64,000 bases of DNA from Gibbula magus (GCA_936450465.1 OW388291.1:36680656-36744655), one strand, 5' to 3'; numbered from the stretch's first letter, positions 34,401 to 53,599 are shown. Numbers and translations: made by a program. The notes: generated by a model from the sequence alone, not told the origin.

Positions 34401-37385
34401 ATGTTTATACGGGATTGACATAAAACAAACTAATAACGAAATATGATTCCATCAGAAGAAATACCAAATGTCGTAGCCACGAGCCATGAAATCAAATCCA
34501 GACAGATTAATTGAGTTATGATAAATAGCATCTACCTATTTTAATTAGTTCTGCTTGACTGGCACCAGAATTCAAGCCACGTGAAATTGCATCCACAGAC
34601 GTTCAAACTTCTCAGTATCAAAGTACGACATTTCACAGTAGGATAGTACAGCGTTTCAAGTTTGACTTTCATCCTGCATGAATTAACCTTCAGGCAACGA
34701 ACCTAGCTGAACTATCTTAATCTAGTTCGCATGACGACAAGTGCTTTTGACAAACCTCATGGGACGATTACTACTTTACTAAGGCAATAACATAAATAAT
34801 GAATCCTTTAGTTAACACACGAGCTATGGCACGAAGCATCTTATATTGTAGGTGAACCATTCAGTTTGACTGAGATAGTCCTTGAAATATTGACATTATA
34901 ATTGTACTTTTGATGTGAAATACACGAAGCTCTGGACACTCATGATAGCATTTAAACTACCAGTATTTTCAAGATGTTCTCTTTCCCTTAACACTTTATG
35001 GCTTACACCCTCCGTAATGATAAAGTGAGATGGTAGATAAAGTGTATTGTCCATCATATATGGTTGAAAATAACCGATATATTCGAAACGTGCACATATG
35101 TCCAACAATCATTGATTGATTGAATTCCCATATTTCGTTCTCTATAACGACATAAAACATGTGTTCGTGACGTCACTGTAGCGAGAGAAATGACGTTAGT
35201 CTTTTTCTGATAATTTAACGTGATTCGAAAGAAAGCAATGGGTATTAAAGAAAGTATTACACTGGAAAGTGTGACATATTACTAGTGCAAATGTATGTAT
35301 AACTCTCGCCCTGCAATTATCACCAGTTTAGTAAAAGTCATATTATATTTCCTCCGCTAATAATATCCAATAATAAAAGGATATCTGAGTCAGTTCCCAG
35401 TAAGTATAACGAGACTGTTGTTGTTGAAACGAATTTAGAGTTCGATCATTTTCTTGGGAATATTTGAGTTAAAGTATTTGTTTAGTAAAAATCATTCGTT
35501 ATAAGAATATTTTATCTTTAGTTAATGTATTTTAACATGAAAAATATATTTGTATTGCGCAAGATTGCTATGAAACGATATTACAAACATAAAAATAAAA
35601 TAATAAAATAGGCCTTGTTTAAAAATAATGAATTCAAACTGGTTAAAGATTAAAGGAAGATGACATCACAAGTTTCCTCACAAAACACTGTCATATTAAG
35701 ATAACCATGAAACAGCAGCAATCGACACAAAACTGTTCAACAAAATAGAAAAAACACTGTGAATTTGCATTCGTACATGCACACTGCAATCATCCAAATT
35801 CCCCAAAGATCGCTTAATTACCATGTATAATGAGTATGACGTCAAATAGTCATCATCCAATATTAAACTAAAGGTCACAAAAACGAAAGGTCATTAAGGG
35901 CAAATAAGAGAATCCCCCAAGGGTTAGCTGTCAACAAGAAGGCCTATAATACTCCATATATTCAACAGCACGGAAGAGAGATTGTCAGAGATCCGACAGA
36001 TAACGAAAATCGTTATATGAGTACCTGGCTATTGTAACCATGATCTGAAGATGAAATGTACATTTATCTGAAATTGATACAACTCATCAATAATAAACAT
36101 TTGATAAAGAAAGACATTAAATTGGAGTTGGTTTAAAGGTTAAAAATGAAGATAAGCAATAAATATATTATGAGTACAAAAATTTATCTGGGGATAAGTA
36201 AATATACCCAAGGGAATGAAAAAACAAAATAAACATTATTTACAATGTATTACTTGTTAATGTTAAAGAGTGGGACTTGGGGTGTATTAAGTGTATACAC
36301 GGTTATGCAATTCACATTTGAATCAATACCAACAATAAGTGCAGAGAGTTATCACTTAGACAAATACATATATGTAGGTACGGCAATTGATTAGACGGAG
36401 CATTAATGCTCTTCAGGAATTCATGATGAGGCATTAAACATGATAATATGAATGTATCATACGTACACGTGGTCATACAGTCACACTTGAATTGTTATCA
36501 GTTCTCAGTACGCATGCTGGGTTATCACTAAGACCAATACTAAGACCAAGTTAGAGAATATATAATGGGAAGGATGACATTGTATACAGAACTTATCAGT
36601 TGCAAAATCCGCTTGCTCACCCAAGTATCCACCATGCGTCTATGTTTGCAAACTATATAACATTCAAGGAATCACATATAGATGAAATGTGGAAATACGA
36701 CAGGGATGTCAATTTACTTTAATGAAATACAGGAAAAAGACATGATTTATACTTAATAATGGGAGCAAGGTTTTAAAAAATATGTGAGGAATGATCAAAG
36801 TTTTCAAAATAATAGAAGCATTGTGTCCGAAATGTAAATTACTTATTTCATAAGATAAGAACGAAAACATATATACTGTAATAAAAACCCTTCCTATACT
36901 TAAATACGGTACTGTCATGTACAGACGTCGAGCAAAGTAACAAACTTACCTTGCGTTCTCAGTGTTCACAGATAAACTAATACAATTCTGATACAAAATC
37001 GACCAGATATCCTTTGTTTAAAGTAACACAACCACTCCGCATTAATGCTGTATGATGCATAAATGTTACGTACATTGATGTGAATTCCAACACTCCCACC
37101 TTCAACACACACCTGATGATTCTCAGGTGAACTGGCGAGCATATGAAGTCACGTGACCACAGCTAGGAGTATAAATCAATCATCCCATGTCATATGTCAT
37201 ATTGCACGCCGTTGCGTTATCAACTAACCCAAGGGGACTTTGATAGCACCCTTGTCATACACCATTTGTTTATCTCCACTTATAGTGCTTATCAGACCAA
37301 TAAATATCTTAATTGACCTCCCTGACACTCTAAATGAACTTTCAAATCTTCGGCCAGGTAATTAAATGAACACCTCCATAAGTGC
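31439..37385. other. Intergenic or intronic AT-rich DNA
   Basis: No exon with convincing borders and no array. A second perfect CRE, TGACGTCA, is at 35168-35175 with TGACGTTA 23 bp on. The segments 36285-36368 and 36459-36540 look like diverged copies of each other (ACACTTGAATTGTTATCAG / ACATTTGAATCAATACCAA; GGTTATCACTAAGAC / AGTTATCACTTAGAC). Confidence 0.5.
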
Positions 37386-37393
37386 TATAAAAG
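37386..37393 (+). promoter_or_regulatory. Candidate TATA box (TATAAAAG)
   Basis: A canonical TATAAAAG lies 115 bp before an ATG-plus-donor (37501). An initiator-like TTCAGTT occurs at 37431-37437, a little further than the usual 25-35 bp. In AT-rich DNA such a word can arise by chance. Confidence 0.25.
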
Positions 37394-37500
37394 CTTCAAC
37401 AAATAGATTGAGATGACACTATATACACTATTCAGTTAACATTGCCGAAGTGCATCTAATCGAAAAGACCTTCTTATCTAATGAGGATTAGTGCAGAACA

Positions 37501-37512
37501 ATGGGGGATTGC
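37501..37512 (+). CDS. Possible micro first exon (MGDC) with strong donor
   Basis: AACAATGGGGGATTGC is followed at 37513 by GTAAGT. The ATG context is good (A at -3, G at +4) and the exon would end in phase 0, like the one at 31415. Gly at position 2 would permit N-myristoylation; this is inference. No next exon is proven. Confidence 0.2.
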
Positions 37513-37518
37513 GTAAGT

Positions 37519-40500
37519 AATCATTGACCATTCTCTCCCCCTTCTGTATAATGTATGGCCTCTCCAGGTTTGATAAGGTAATTGAGTGTATATAGACACT
37601 AGATTAAACCTCTGACACGCAATCACGACTATCTGCATCCCTTGAAATAGACAAGTGACGTGACCGTTTGATTTATTTATAGACTGGACTGTTCATTATA
37701 TTAGCATTGAGTATGTTAAATAACACATGGCAACGATGTATTTTTAAGGTCATACAGTACTACATGTACGGAAGTTACAGGTTTTGAGAAAAGGGTGATT
37801 TTAAATTTTATGTTATGTTAATTATGTTCGTGTTTTACAAATGAAATATGTTATTTGTTACAATACTGTTATAACTATGATTGATACAAATATATGTTAT
37901 AATATTTGTATTCGTCATCAGTACTCATCATTGCTATGTTGTGCCTCTGCAATTATTTTTCTTCTCTTCATCTTGTACGAGGGAAATGTTTGCGTGGATT
38001 TACGGTTGAAATATGTTTTAACAACAATAATAACAAATGCAGCTATATACAGACGCACTTCCAAACCAATATCACATGACATAATATGAAATATGAACAC
38101 ATTTCAAAGGTGTTTAAATACCTATATTTAGACGTTTGAATAGAGACGTGCTTGAAATCACATCGCGGACATGTTATTCTATATAAGATACAAACATTCT
38201 TGTATCAGGAATACGGTATGAACTTGATTATACATCATTTTGAAGATGCTTCACCAGTTTGGATTACGTTACATAAGATGAAATGGCTTTAATTCGTTTA
38301 TCTGAACATTTCACTCCTTATATCTTCAAGCTCACTTAAGCAGATCGATAAGAAATATTATTACATAAAGGGTATAGATTAGATTAATTACGGACAGATA
38401 GACAGTGGAAAATGTATAGTCAAGTCTTAAAAGCATTAAAACACATACTGTTATACAGAATAGTAAACGGAATATTCGAGTCACCGCTTTAGGCGAGACT
38501 GTAACCGTTTTCCTGAGACATAAATGTACCAAATCTTGAACTTTAAACGTTTAAAAGATAATGTTTTTACTATACGTAATATATACCCACGGGAAACTCA
38601 TAAAACTTGTGATACTAGATATATGTTGCGGTTTAATGTGATAGATAAATATGTAACAAGATGATATTTTTCTGTGAAATATTAACATAACAATTGTTCA
38701 TTTGGGATTCAGGGATCATTTTCTTTCAACGTAATTTTTTCAAATAATAACGTTAAGCTGAGCTGAAGAAGTTGAAACGTAACCTTAAAACGCGAAACCG
38801 TCTTAAATGTAAAGTATTTCAATAACAATTCCCATATAGGATAAACATCTCCAACATACACTTTTAACATTAATGTTAATTACCTTTTTTAAAAGTTTGG
38901 AGTAATAAAAGTAAAATTATCGGGTTTCGTGTTATGAAGGGCTTTTTGTGTTTCTTTTCGACTTTGTTACTAGTATGCTCACGCAATTGTATGTTTAAAC
39001 GATACATAATAATTAACAATTTACAGTTCCTTATAGAGATAATTGATTTCTCCTTTAGTAAAACATAAAAATAAAAGGCGTTGTTGAAATGAAAACCCTT
39101 CATAATAAATTGAGCGACACTAATGCAACAGCACTTAACGGTTAGAAGGAATTGAGTGTGTCGTTTCTTTTCTTTGAAAAGTAAATATTATTTCCGTTGA
39201 AACAATATTCGTGCTATTTATCTGTTTTCAGCTTGTATCATTTTAAAAAAATCAATTATCCAAACTTATTTTGCAAAAGTAAATTTTCACAAAGCATGCA
39301 ATTAACATATAACAGCTATGTCAACACTTTAAATTAACGTTACAAAAACGTATGAGTGTTAGTTGCTCTTTTCAAGCCTTCAGACATGAAAAAAACGATC
39401 TTTAAATAAGAAGATGGCCAAATTAGATACTGTCACTCATGTTAGATGAAAAATGCATCTAAATGCAAATCAAAGAGCGATTTCAAATCAACAATCAGTT
39501 CCTTAAAGGAGATATTAAAGACAGACATTAGCATGCAAATGACACGGCAGATTTGAAATCAACAACCAGTGTCCCTTTGTTAATTACATGATTGGCGCCA
39601 GTGATGTGAAATCGAGTCGTTTTGGTGTGAATTTCACATAGGTGTCTCTGCTGATGAGAGACGATCCTCAATCCCATTATTACGACAAGGGAGTACCTAA
39701 CCGTCTCGCATAGTGAGCGGCTTATGAGTTACGTCGCCTTGTCGCCTTAGCTGTTGACACTTCAATTGTCGATGTCATTTACACTAGCGTGAATAGCTGT
39801 CAGTCATAACGATAGCTTGTCATGCTCTCAATAACCGCTAATATTGGATGGAAAGAAGTCAGACAAATCCTCGGCAGCGCCTTCAGTGTTTGTTTTGATT
39901 CCCATCCCGTCACGGAATATCGACATTTGAGGATAAATGTAGATTGCTTGGTTGTCAATACAGAAGCTCTCACATTTCACTGAGAATGATATGAACAATA
40001 CGAGATTAATTTCATTGACACTGCATAAGCCTCGGGGTATGTAGAGAACATCGTTGTTTGTTCATAGCACAAATCAATAACCTCCCATGAAAATGACAAC
40101 GACATCGATGTACTTATCAGATGTTCATTCCAACTCTAAAATGACAGCAGCGCACCAAAACAATCGAGCTATTTTCAAACCTAAGGCTATACTATTTTCT
40201 TCTTACCTGCGTATCACTTTCAGTCGATTTCATTTTGTACAAAATTGACATGAAAAGTACATGCAAATAACACCGCTCAGCCTTTTGTTACATATATGCG
40301 TGTTGATTGAGGATGCGGAAGAAAAAGTTGAATATTGGAGACAGACTTTCTTCTGAAAACATCACCAGCCCGGAAGCTGCATAACAAAGTCTCAGATATC
40401 GGTGTGTGTTTCAGGTGTGAGTTGACACCTTCCCAGGCAATATTATTTACAGATCAATAACCCGAGGAAAGTAGCCGTATTAAGACATAGAGTGTCATCA

Positions 40501-41179
40501 AGTACTGTACCTGACGTCTAGACCACCGATATTATCTCCCTCGCTGAAACCTGAAGTCTCAGAGGGATGGATAGAAAAATGATACCGAAAACTAACGAAC
40601 CAATAAATAGAAAATCATGTCACAAATATTAAATAACCTAATAAACACTCACCTTACATTTCAAAACAGACTGAAATATCATTGACTTTACATTCGGGAT
40701 AAATATGAAAGGTTAAATCGAAATTTAGTGTTATATCTAATATTCATCCTACCATTAAACACATTTTAGTGTCATATCATTGACATACAAAATATTATAT
40801 ATTGATATTAGTAATAAAAAAAATCGGTTCTCAAATAAACATACTTCAAAGCCATAGTGGTACAAATTAAATGAAAACTATCCTTCAGTTCGCTATGTCC
40901 TTATCACCTCGTGTGTAATAATACTTGCCAAATAAGATTTTAAAATATTTTTAAAAATAAAAAAGTTAATATACTGCCTATAGTCGCGAAAAACGACAGA
41001 AAGTAGCCTTAAAAATTAACGACTCTCTCCCAATAATGACTTTCAAACGACGTTATCACTTCAATCAATCCTGAAAGCTGCTGAAAGATGTGACTTTTCC
41101 GATTGACCAAACTCAGTTGAGAGGGATGGAGCTATCACAAAAACCAGTCGACATAAATGGAAGCCACTCTATGTTATGA
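37519..41179. other. Intergenic or intronic AT-rich DNA
   Basis: No coding frame with splice signals, no inverted-repeat element and no array was found. Short open frames here are not supported. Confidence 0.5.
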
Positions 41180-41745
41180 GTTTGACTATCGCTCCAATCT
41201 GAGTGTTTACCATACAAGACCACAGTAAGATTGAAGGTCCTACTTAGACGTATTGTCCCCTGCAGCAATGTCACTTCCCTCATCATTTCAAACGAGCACT
41301 GGTGAACACATTTGACCGTATAACGTGTTTGCCTGGACACAACATTACTCAAGTCCACTAAGGGTAGAATATCTCCTTCGGTAATGCACATCCGTTCAAA
41401 CGAGGACTGGACACATTTGACCACTGGAGATAAGACGAATTTGCTCGGACATAACACTCAGCTATCACTCAGATCTACTATCTGTGTGTTATCCCTGCAG
41501 CAACGTACTTCCTTCCAAATAGTGGAACTCGCTGACCGCTAATGTTACGTATTTGCCCAAACATAGCATTCAACAATAACTCAAATGTACCATATTTACC
41601 CTTTAAGATTAAAACTTCCACTTACGCATTCAGTATGCCCTTCGGCAAGCGCACATCCTTCCAAGTATATATGGACTGGTCTGTTTCTTTGACCACTCAA
41701 GTTATAAAGTGGTCCCTCGGACACAACATTCAGTAGGATTAACTC
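41180..41745. repeat. Diverged tandem repeat, ~110-150 bp unit
   Basis: Landmarks recur in order: TTTGACC (41309, 41415, 41688), GTTTGCCTGGACACAACATT / TTTGCTCGGACATAACACTC / TTTGCCCAAACATAGCATTC / GTCCCTCGGACACAACATTC (near 41325, 41440, 41552, 41705), CTGCAGCAATGTCACTTCC / CTGCAGCAACGTACTTCC (near 41260 and 41496), and CACATCCGTTCAAACG / CACATCCTTCCAAGT. The open frame on the minus strand (41113-41457) repeats with the unit and is unlikely to be a gene. Confidence 0.65.
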
Positions 41746-41976
41746 ATTAACTTCTAGTACAGTTTTTACTGTTTGAGTTTACTGCATGTATACGCTTGTT
41801 TTGGCAAGAAATTCAAATAAACTCTATATCTACATTCTCATGTGTATGCGCATTATCGCCTATACACTATGCAACATATACGTGATACATGTTTACATTG
41901 GTCAAATGAGGTCGGTAAGACCCTTCGGCCACTGAAGCTAGAACAGCCAGGTCAAATAAATTGACGGTAAGTGTAT

Positions 41977-42016
41977 TACCAAGGACCTTATATAGATATA
42001 TATAAGGTCCCTGGTA
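41977..42016. repeat. Compact inverted repeat, 18-bp stem with 4-nt loop
   Basis: TACCAAGGACCTTATATA (41977-41994), loop GATA, then the inverse (41999-42016) with a single A/C mismatch. It can form a cruciform or an RNA hairpin. It is too tight for a typical pre-miRNA. Confidence 0.75.
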
Positions 42017-42439
42017 TTACAAAGCACACATTTCCGCGTTATGAACATGCTCACGTTAAAACTGTCTCCCCGTGTTATCCTGGTTTGCAACCTTCACCAG
42101 GTACCCTTTTCTACTGCTGGGTGAACATAGATACAGCACGAATAAAGTCTCGTACCTACAGTGACATTAAACGTTTATATAAATCAACTCATTTCTAAAT
42201 GTCGGGCAGTGAATCATTCTTCAAACTCTCATTATACCCAGCCCTGAGGTGGGTCTCCCACTTTCCCTTGCTAAGATAGTGGAGCACTGCACTTGAAATG
42301 CACAGTGGGCTCTGATTCGCTAGTACGAAACAGTGTAGGAAAAGCTGTAAAGCTTAATTTAACCAGGGATGGAGACTGGCGCGAGTCATGCCTTGCGTAG
42401 GGAAGATGAACCATTTGTCACTGAACCTCACTGACAGCA

Positions 42440-42640
42440 GTCAAACGAGCTATGTACAGGAGAACGTGCTACCAAATAATGCAATAAAAAAAACTCCTAC
42501 TTACATGCATTACGTCCTGCAACCATGTACCCAGTGTACACGTTCATTCGTCCACAGAGGACCGACCAACCTCTGTGACCACTGGAGTTCTAACGTGTTT
42601 GTTCGGACATAAGATTCAGTGATGAATCACGTTCGCCAAC
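42440..42640. repeat. Detached copy of the 41.2-41.7 kb repeat family
   Basis: GTGACCACTGGAG followed by ACGTGTTTGTTCGGACATAA and GATTCAGTGATGAATC (near 42577-42630) matches TTGACCACTGGAG and TTTGCTCGGACATAACACTC near 41415-41455. CCTGCAACCATGTACCC near 42518 matches CCTGCAGCAACGTACTTCC. Confidence 0.55.
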
Positions 42641-42659
42641 AATGTAGGAGTTTGCTGTG

Positions 42660-43320
42660 TTGGCTCTAGCGAGACGCGCCGTCCATTGATACTTGTAAAG
42701 CATGGAGTTGGTTACTCGAGTCAACAGCGTAACATATGTGGCAGGGGTCTGGGCCATGATCGTTGACATTAGGACTTATATCAAGAAAAGTTGAGTTGAT
42801 TGATACTTGTAAAACGTCGAATCGGTCAACATTGAAGAGTTAAGGTTTCGGCTTTGACAGTGGAATACAAGTAGAGAATGGATGTAGTTACTGAGTCATT
42901 AGTGTAATATAAGAGGCAGAGGGTTTAGGCCATGACCGTTGACATTATGACTTTTATCAAGCAATGTGTCTTGAATGATGATTGTAAAACGTCGTACTGG
43001 TCAACAGATCCATGTATATGGTTAGGACGTGGGAATAGTAGGGTACGAGATTGATAGCTGGAGCTTACATCGTTACACATATGTTAGCAGTTGTTCGGTA
43101 AATATCGTTGACATAAAGACTCAAGGCAATGTTTTTTGTTTGATACGATTAACGGCAGGTCGGCAACAAAGTCATGTATATGATAAGACTGTAGGACATG
43201 ACAGAAGGGAACTTGTAGGGCATACTTTATCACTGAAACAAATAGCGTAATGTTAGGTTTTTAGGCCATGATCATGACTTACATACAACATTTTGAATTT
43301 GGTTACGTATATAACAAAAG
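42660..43320. repeat. Diverged tandem repeat, ~150-180 bp unit
   Basis: GGCCATGATCGTTGACATTAGGACTT...TATCAAG (from about 42751) recurs as GGCCATGACCGTTGACATTATGACTT...TATCAAG (from about 42933), as ATCGTTGACATAAAGACT (near 43103), and its first part as GGCCATGATCATGACTT (near 43264). TTGATACTTGTAAAACGTCG (near 42800) recurs as GATGATTGTAAAACGTCG (near 42975) and TTGATACTTGTAAAGCATGG (near 42688). The 73-codon frame at 43029-43250 falls inside the array and is not called. Confidence 0.65.
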
Positions 43321-46300
43321 AATGGATGGTCAAATGAGTCATGTGTATATGGTACAATGTTGTCATCGGGGAGGGAGGAGGGCATTGTGGGCACCCTGGT
43401 AACTATAGTGAATCACAATAACGTGTGTACCTACATCTCACATAAACATTTCATCATTAACTTAGTGATAGTGAAAGTAGTTGATAGTAGAGCAAAGTTA
43501 TCCACATTATCATTTGAAACTGTCACGACAGTGTAATAGTTTCTCCATAAATAAGTTACTCATTACGTATGTTCAAATCAATATCTTTGCACTGCATATA
43601 ACACAAAGATGTAACAACACAGAACAAAGAATATACCCAATATAGCACAGTAAGGTTCAATTGAACCATTATAACAACAAAGCGTCAAATTGAATTACAT
43701 ATCCCTCAATTTGCACATTTACGTAATTAAGTGCGCAAGAAAGCCAACTATTAACACATCACACTTTGTTCCACCAGCAGAATTAACGTAACGGAACAAA
43801 TTGCATAAGTAAATATTTTCCGGGGCAATTACCCCAGCGTTTTAAGACGTTTCGGCACAAAGACGTCTAAAGACCAATAAGCCATAGATATATCCTTCTT
43901 TCCGGTGCGAAGCAAGAGTGTTAAGTTATCGCCCTCCAAAGAAAGGGGCAAGGTATTTCACACCTCACTGAGATCAAAGACTACCGTCTTACGAAAAGTG
44001 TTCGGCTATATATGAGCAAGGGTTAACGGGCAATCAGAGGCAACGTGTTAACAAGATCGATAAAGAGTTAAAATGTTGTCAGTCGCTACAGGCTACATAG
44101 TCACTAAGCATACGTGGTATAAATAAGTTTGGATACATTTGATGTTAAATTAGTTTGTTAAGACCTCTCTTTGCATCTGAGTGTTAAATAATGTTTTATA
44201 ACATTTACTGTTAAAAAAGTAGATATTTGAAGACTATTCATTTTCAACCCAAAAGTTATTATAGATCCCAGATTTTAATTGTTTGGAAGAACTTTTATCT
44301 TGAAACTCCACAATCCCAAAATAGTCGGTTTATTTAAAGAATTTTAAAGCAATCGAGGTTTTCCATTTGAGGTTCATCTCTTACAATATACAAACTATTA
44401 TTGTGTTTAAATGTATAGAAAGTATCGTGACATTTGAAATTTAAACCATGGTTTAGAAGTTGATAGCAAACTACTACAGTTAGATGTCTTAACACTTACT
44501 TAATCTAAGCGTAACTCTATACTTAGATAAGCGTTATTGAACTTAGAAGCAACGACCATAAAAGCAGAAAAGTCACAAGCATGAGATAAGGCACATACGT
44601 ACATATTTCTTTTCAAAGTTTATCATCTGATAACCATATACATCAAACAAAATTCAAATACAAAAACAATTTAGACTTGAATTACCTTCATAAAAAGATA
44701 ATTTATAGTTTCATAAAGTATAGCTACTTTTGACATAAAATGTTCCATAGACGCGAACTAAGAAGACATGAGACAAATCCAAAGTTTTATGGTACATATT
44801 ACGAATACCGATGCCTCATAGTGTCATTCGTTATGGATTCATATAAATATGAACGATAAATATAACATAAAGTGGGGGGATAAATCCTCACAATTCAGAG
44901 GAGGTGAAAACACTTTTCTAGCGAGTCTGACATTAGCTAAGAGTTATACCAAGTGGACAGACTGATCCGATAACGCAAGTGCTCGGTCCTAGCGCTTCCT
45001 GACAAACCGAAACTAACATTTATCAGCGCCTCGACGTCACAAACGTGATTTAACGTTGTCATTAGGAAGCCCGTGTACCAAGAACAGCATAAAAACGTCG
45101 AGAAGACATTAAAACAGAAATCGACAAGACTCACCTAAAGGAATGCTGTAATAAAGTCCTGTTACACGCCGCAGTAATGTACTGTGGCTTACAGTCCCCA
45201 GTCAGGAAGTGAACCTCAGGGACAATTGTCCGAATTTGTCATATTTACCTTGCCAATTATCGACGTAACTTCATCTGACGCTGGGTTTGCCGCTTGTTAA
45301 CGAATTTCCACAAAACGCAATCACTGCGTTGAAAGTGTGGAGAGCTATCGATTCGTGAAGATGCGCTGTTTCACTGACTGAAGCAACTGGGGTTATGCAT
45401 GGACTCGCGGCCAGTTTGTTGTGAGACGTTCTGATGGGGGTGAAGAAACAGTTAAACACCTGCTTTGAGCTTCGATTCAACCTGTGCACGACCTGTCCCG
45501 GTATGTTTACTATTTCAATCTAACCAAAGTTGGGCGGAAACACATCCGAGATACTGGTTAGGCGCTTATTGTTTGTTTGTCGAGAATTGCCAGTGTTTGC
45601 ACTCAAACATCAATAAATTCCATAATGACTGGATAATATTTCTCAAATTGTTTGTTTTCTCCTCTAAGATGTATGCATTTCCCACACTGGCAGAAATGAA
45701 GGATCTCCAAGAGAAGGACCGGAAAATAAATAGGAAAAGTTAGATTTGACCCGCGGTGTTTTGTCCAACATGCACCTAACGTAGAAGCAGAGTCGATTAT
45801 TGCATCGATTTCCTCGTTGATAAGGTATTCCGCTTACCATTGCGTGCTTTTAATCAATGACTGCGCGGCCATCTGTCATTAAATGAAGCATAACCCGAGG
45901 CGAAATCCACGAGCTACTTCACGAAATCCACGAGCTAGTTGGTGGTTGTATATAGCAACTGACCGCGTTCTGTCATTTACCAGTAATTCCCGTTGTCCAT
46001 TTCAGTCCATAGTTTGAGTTGAAGCAAAGTTCGTTTTCTCGTTCAGACACTGTTTAGGTGACCCTATTGCCAGACTTTACGAGGTAATCTTTCTGTGAGA
46101 GCTTTTAGTCGTTGTCAATTTCAACTGTGACATTTAGACACAAATGTCATAACAGTATCAGGGTGATACACGGGACGAACTAATATCAAGTCAGTCATTA
46201 AATACGCTTGTTACAAAAGTTCATCTATATATCAGCTATGAGGTCATGTTAAACGTGTTAAGGTCAACCCAGGTCGTGAAATGTTTACGCTTATGGTTAC

Positions 46301-47749
46301 ATAACCCCATGTTGACAGAATTAATGATATCATGATGGATATGGCAGGTCAGGAAAGGTTTTGTTTTGATACACCAGTCACAATAATCGAGTTCCGCGTG
46401 TTTAACTGTCCTGAGTCTGAAATGTTTGCAAAAACGATTTTCATTTTGGAAGGTAAGAAAAAAAATATGATGTTGAAAAATCAGCAAAAATGATGTTTGC
46501 CCAACTTTAAATCCTGAATTTTCTAAGCGCAGTTCTTAGATATACGGTCGTTTGTAGGGAAGGTTGGTAATTTAATAAATTAGTCTAAATAAGAAACACT
46601 TCACCTATATTACAACTGTCAACGTGAGGTTAACGACATTCACATCACGTGTTACACATATCATCACATGTTTTAACATCACCCATCACATAACGGTCCA
46701 ACCACGTTCACCTTCGTGACTCAATGTATATCATAATTAGACAAAACAACATTAACATATGATACATGGAATTGAAACTATTTTAATATAACTATTTTGT
46801 ATGTCCCTTAAAGTGATATCAATGAATTCATAGTTTATTATTTTCTACGCTCTATTAACAACATGTTTTTCATTTATTTATTAACAAGTAAACGTTTTTA
46901 CATTCTGTTTAGCTGTGTCAGCTGTGATGACAAGAATTACTGTTTACGTTGGGTGTCCTGTCTAAACATTTTCGTCAAAATTAATACGCTCATCAGTTAA
47001 AATATTATTCAACAAACAAATTAAAACAAATTCGAACAATGATGTGTTTACCTGACAAGAATTCAACGCAAAATGATCACCGAGTCCGTTTATACAGCCA
47101 CGGAGACCGTCTATGATTAATAAGCTGAAACATATGTTATTCTTTACATTTTCATTCTTAACTAATCTTGATTTCATCCCATTTTATGATAAGTATGTAT
47201 GTTACATAATAATGATAACAGGCCAACTAATGATCATAATGATCATGTCATGTCATTGTCTAAGGTTAATAAGGTAATAACCACACCGATAGCAATAATA
47301 ACGATACGTCAGTGATGAAGAAGAATAATTTTTATTTACGTGTCACATATATTCTTTCATTTTCATACAGTTTACACTCAATTTAAATACCTCTTACATA
47401 ACACCAATGATATTTCGGCGTCATATCGTCACTTTATTACAATTGTCTGAGACAAACGACCATGGTTAATAAGCTGATAACTGCAATAGAGATAAACACG
47501 GCTCTTGGCAGTCCTGTCCTGTCGTTTACAGACTATCACATGCGATATCAACACCCATACATATCAGACAATTTGCTCTATTGCAGCAGTCGAGGAAATC
47601 CAGCTCGTATTCATCAGGCGCAATTGATTTGTCTGTCTATCTATCTGGACACTCGCCTGTAATGTCCAGATTTATTGGTCTCGTATTCGCCTCATGTAAT
47701 CCCACCCGATCGATTGTAACGGAATTGACGAGTCTGGGGGTGCGCGAAT
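43321..47749. other. Intergenic or intronic DNA with weak exon-like signals only
   Basis: A strong donor-like CTTTAG|GTGAGT occurs on the minus strand near 45130, but the adjoining sequence has no sustained open frame, so it could only end an untranslated exon. A 21-bp doublet (CGAAATCCACGAGCTA) is at 45901-45942. A 75-nt exon-like segment at 46378-46452 (+) is discussed in findings. Confidence 0.4.
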
Positions 47750-53538
<5,789 letters not shown>

Positions 53539-53599
53539 CTAGGACCTGTCTCTATTGAAGAACCACGGTGCCTACCGCCCACCATTAGACAGGTCCTAG
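53539..53599. repeat. 13-bp inverted repeat with 35-nt spacer
   Basis: CTAGGACCTGTCT (53539-53551) and its inverse AGACAGGTCCTAG (53587-53599). It falls in an 81-codon plus-strand frame (53437-53682) with no recognised domain, which I do not call. Confidence 0.7.

Noticed and set aside
45130..45300. Minus-strand donor CTTTAG|GTGAGT as an exon of the membrane-protein gene
   Set aside because: The adjoining sequence is not open in any useful frame, so only an untranslated exon would be possible and there is no further support.
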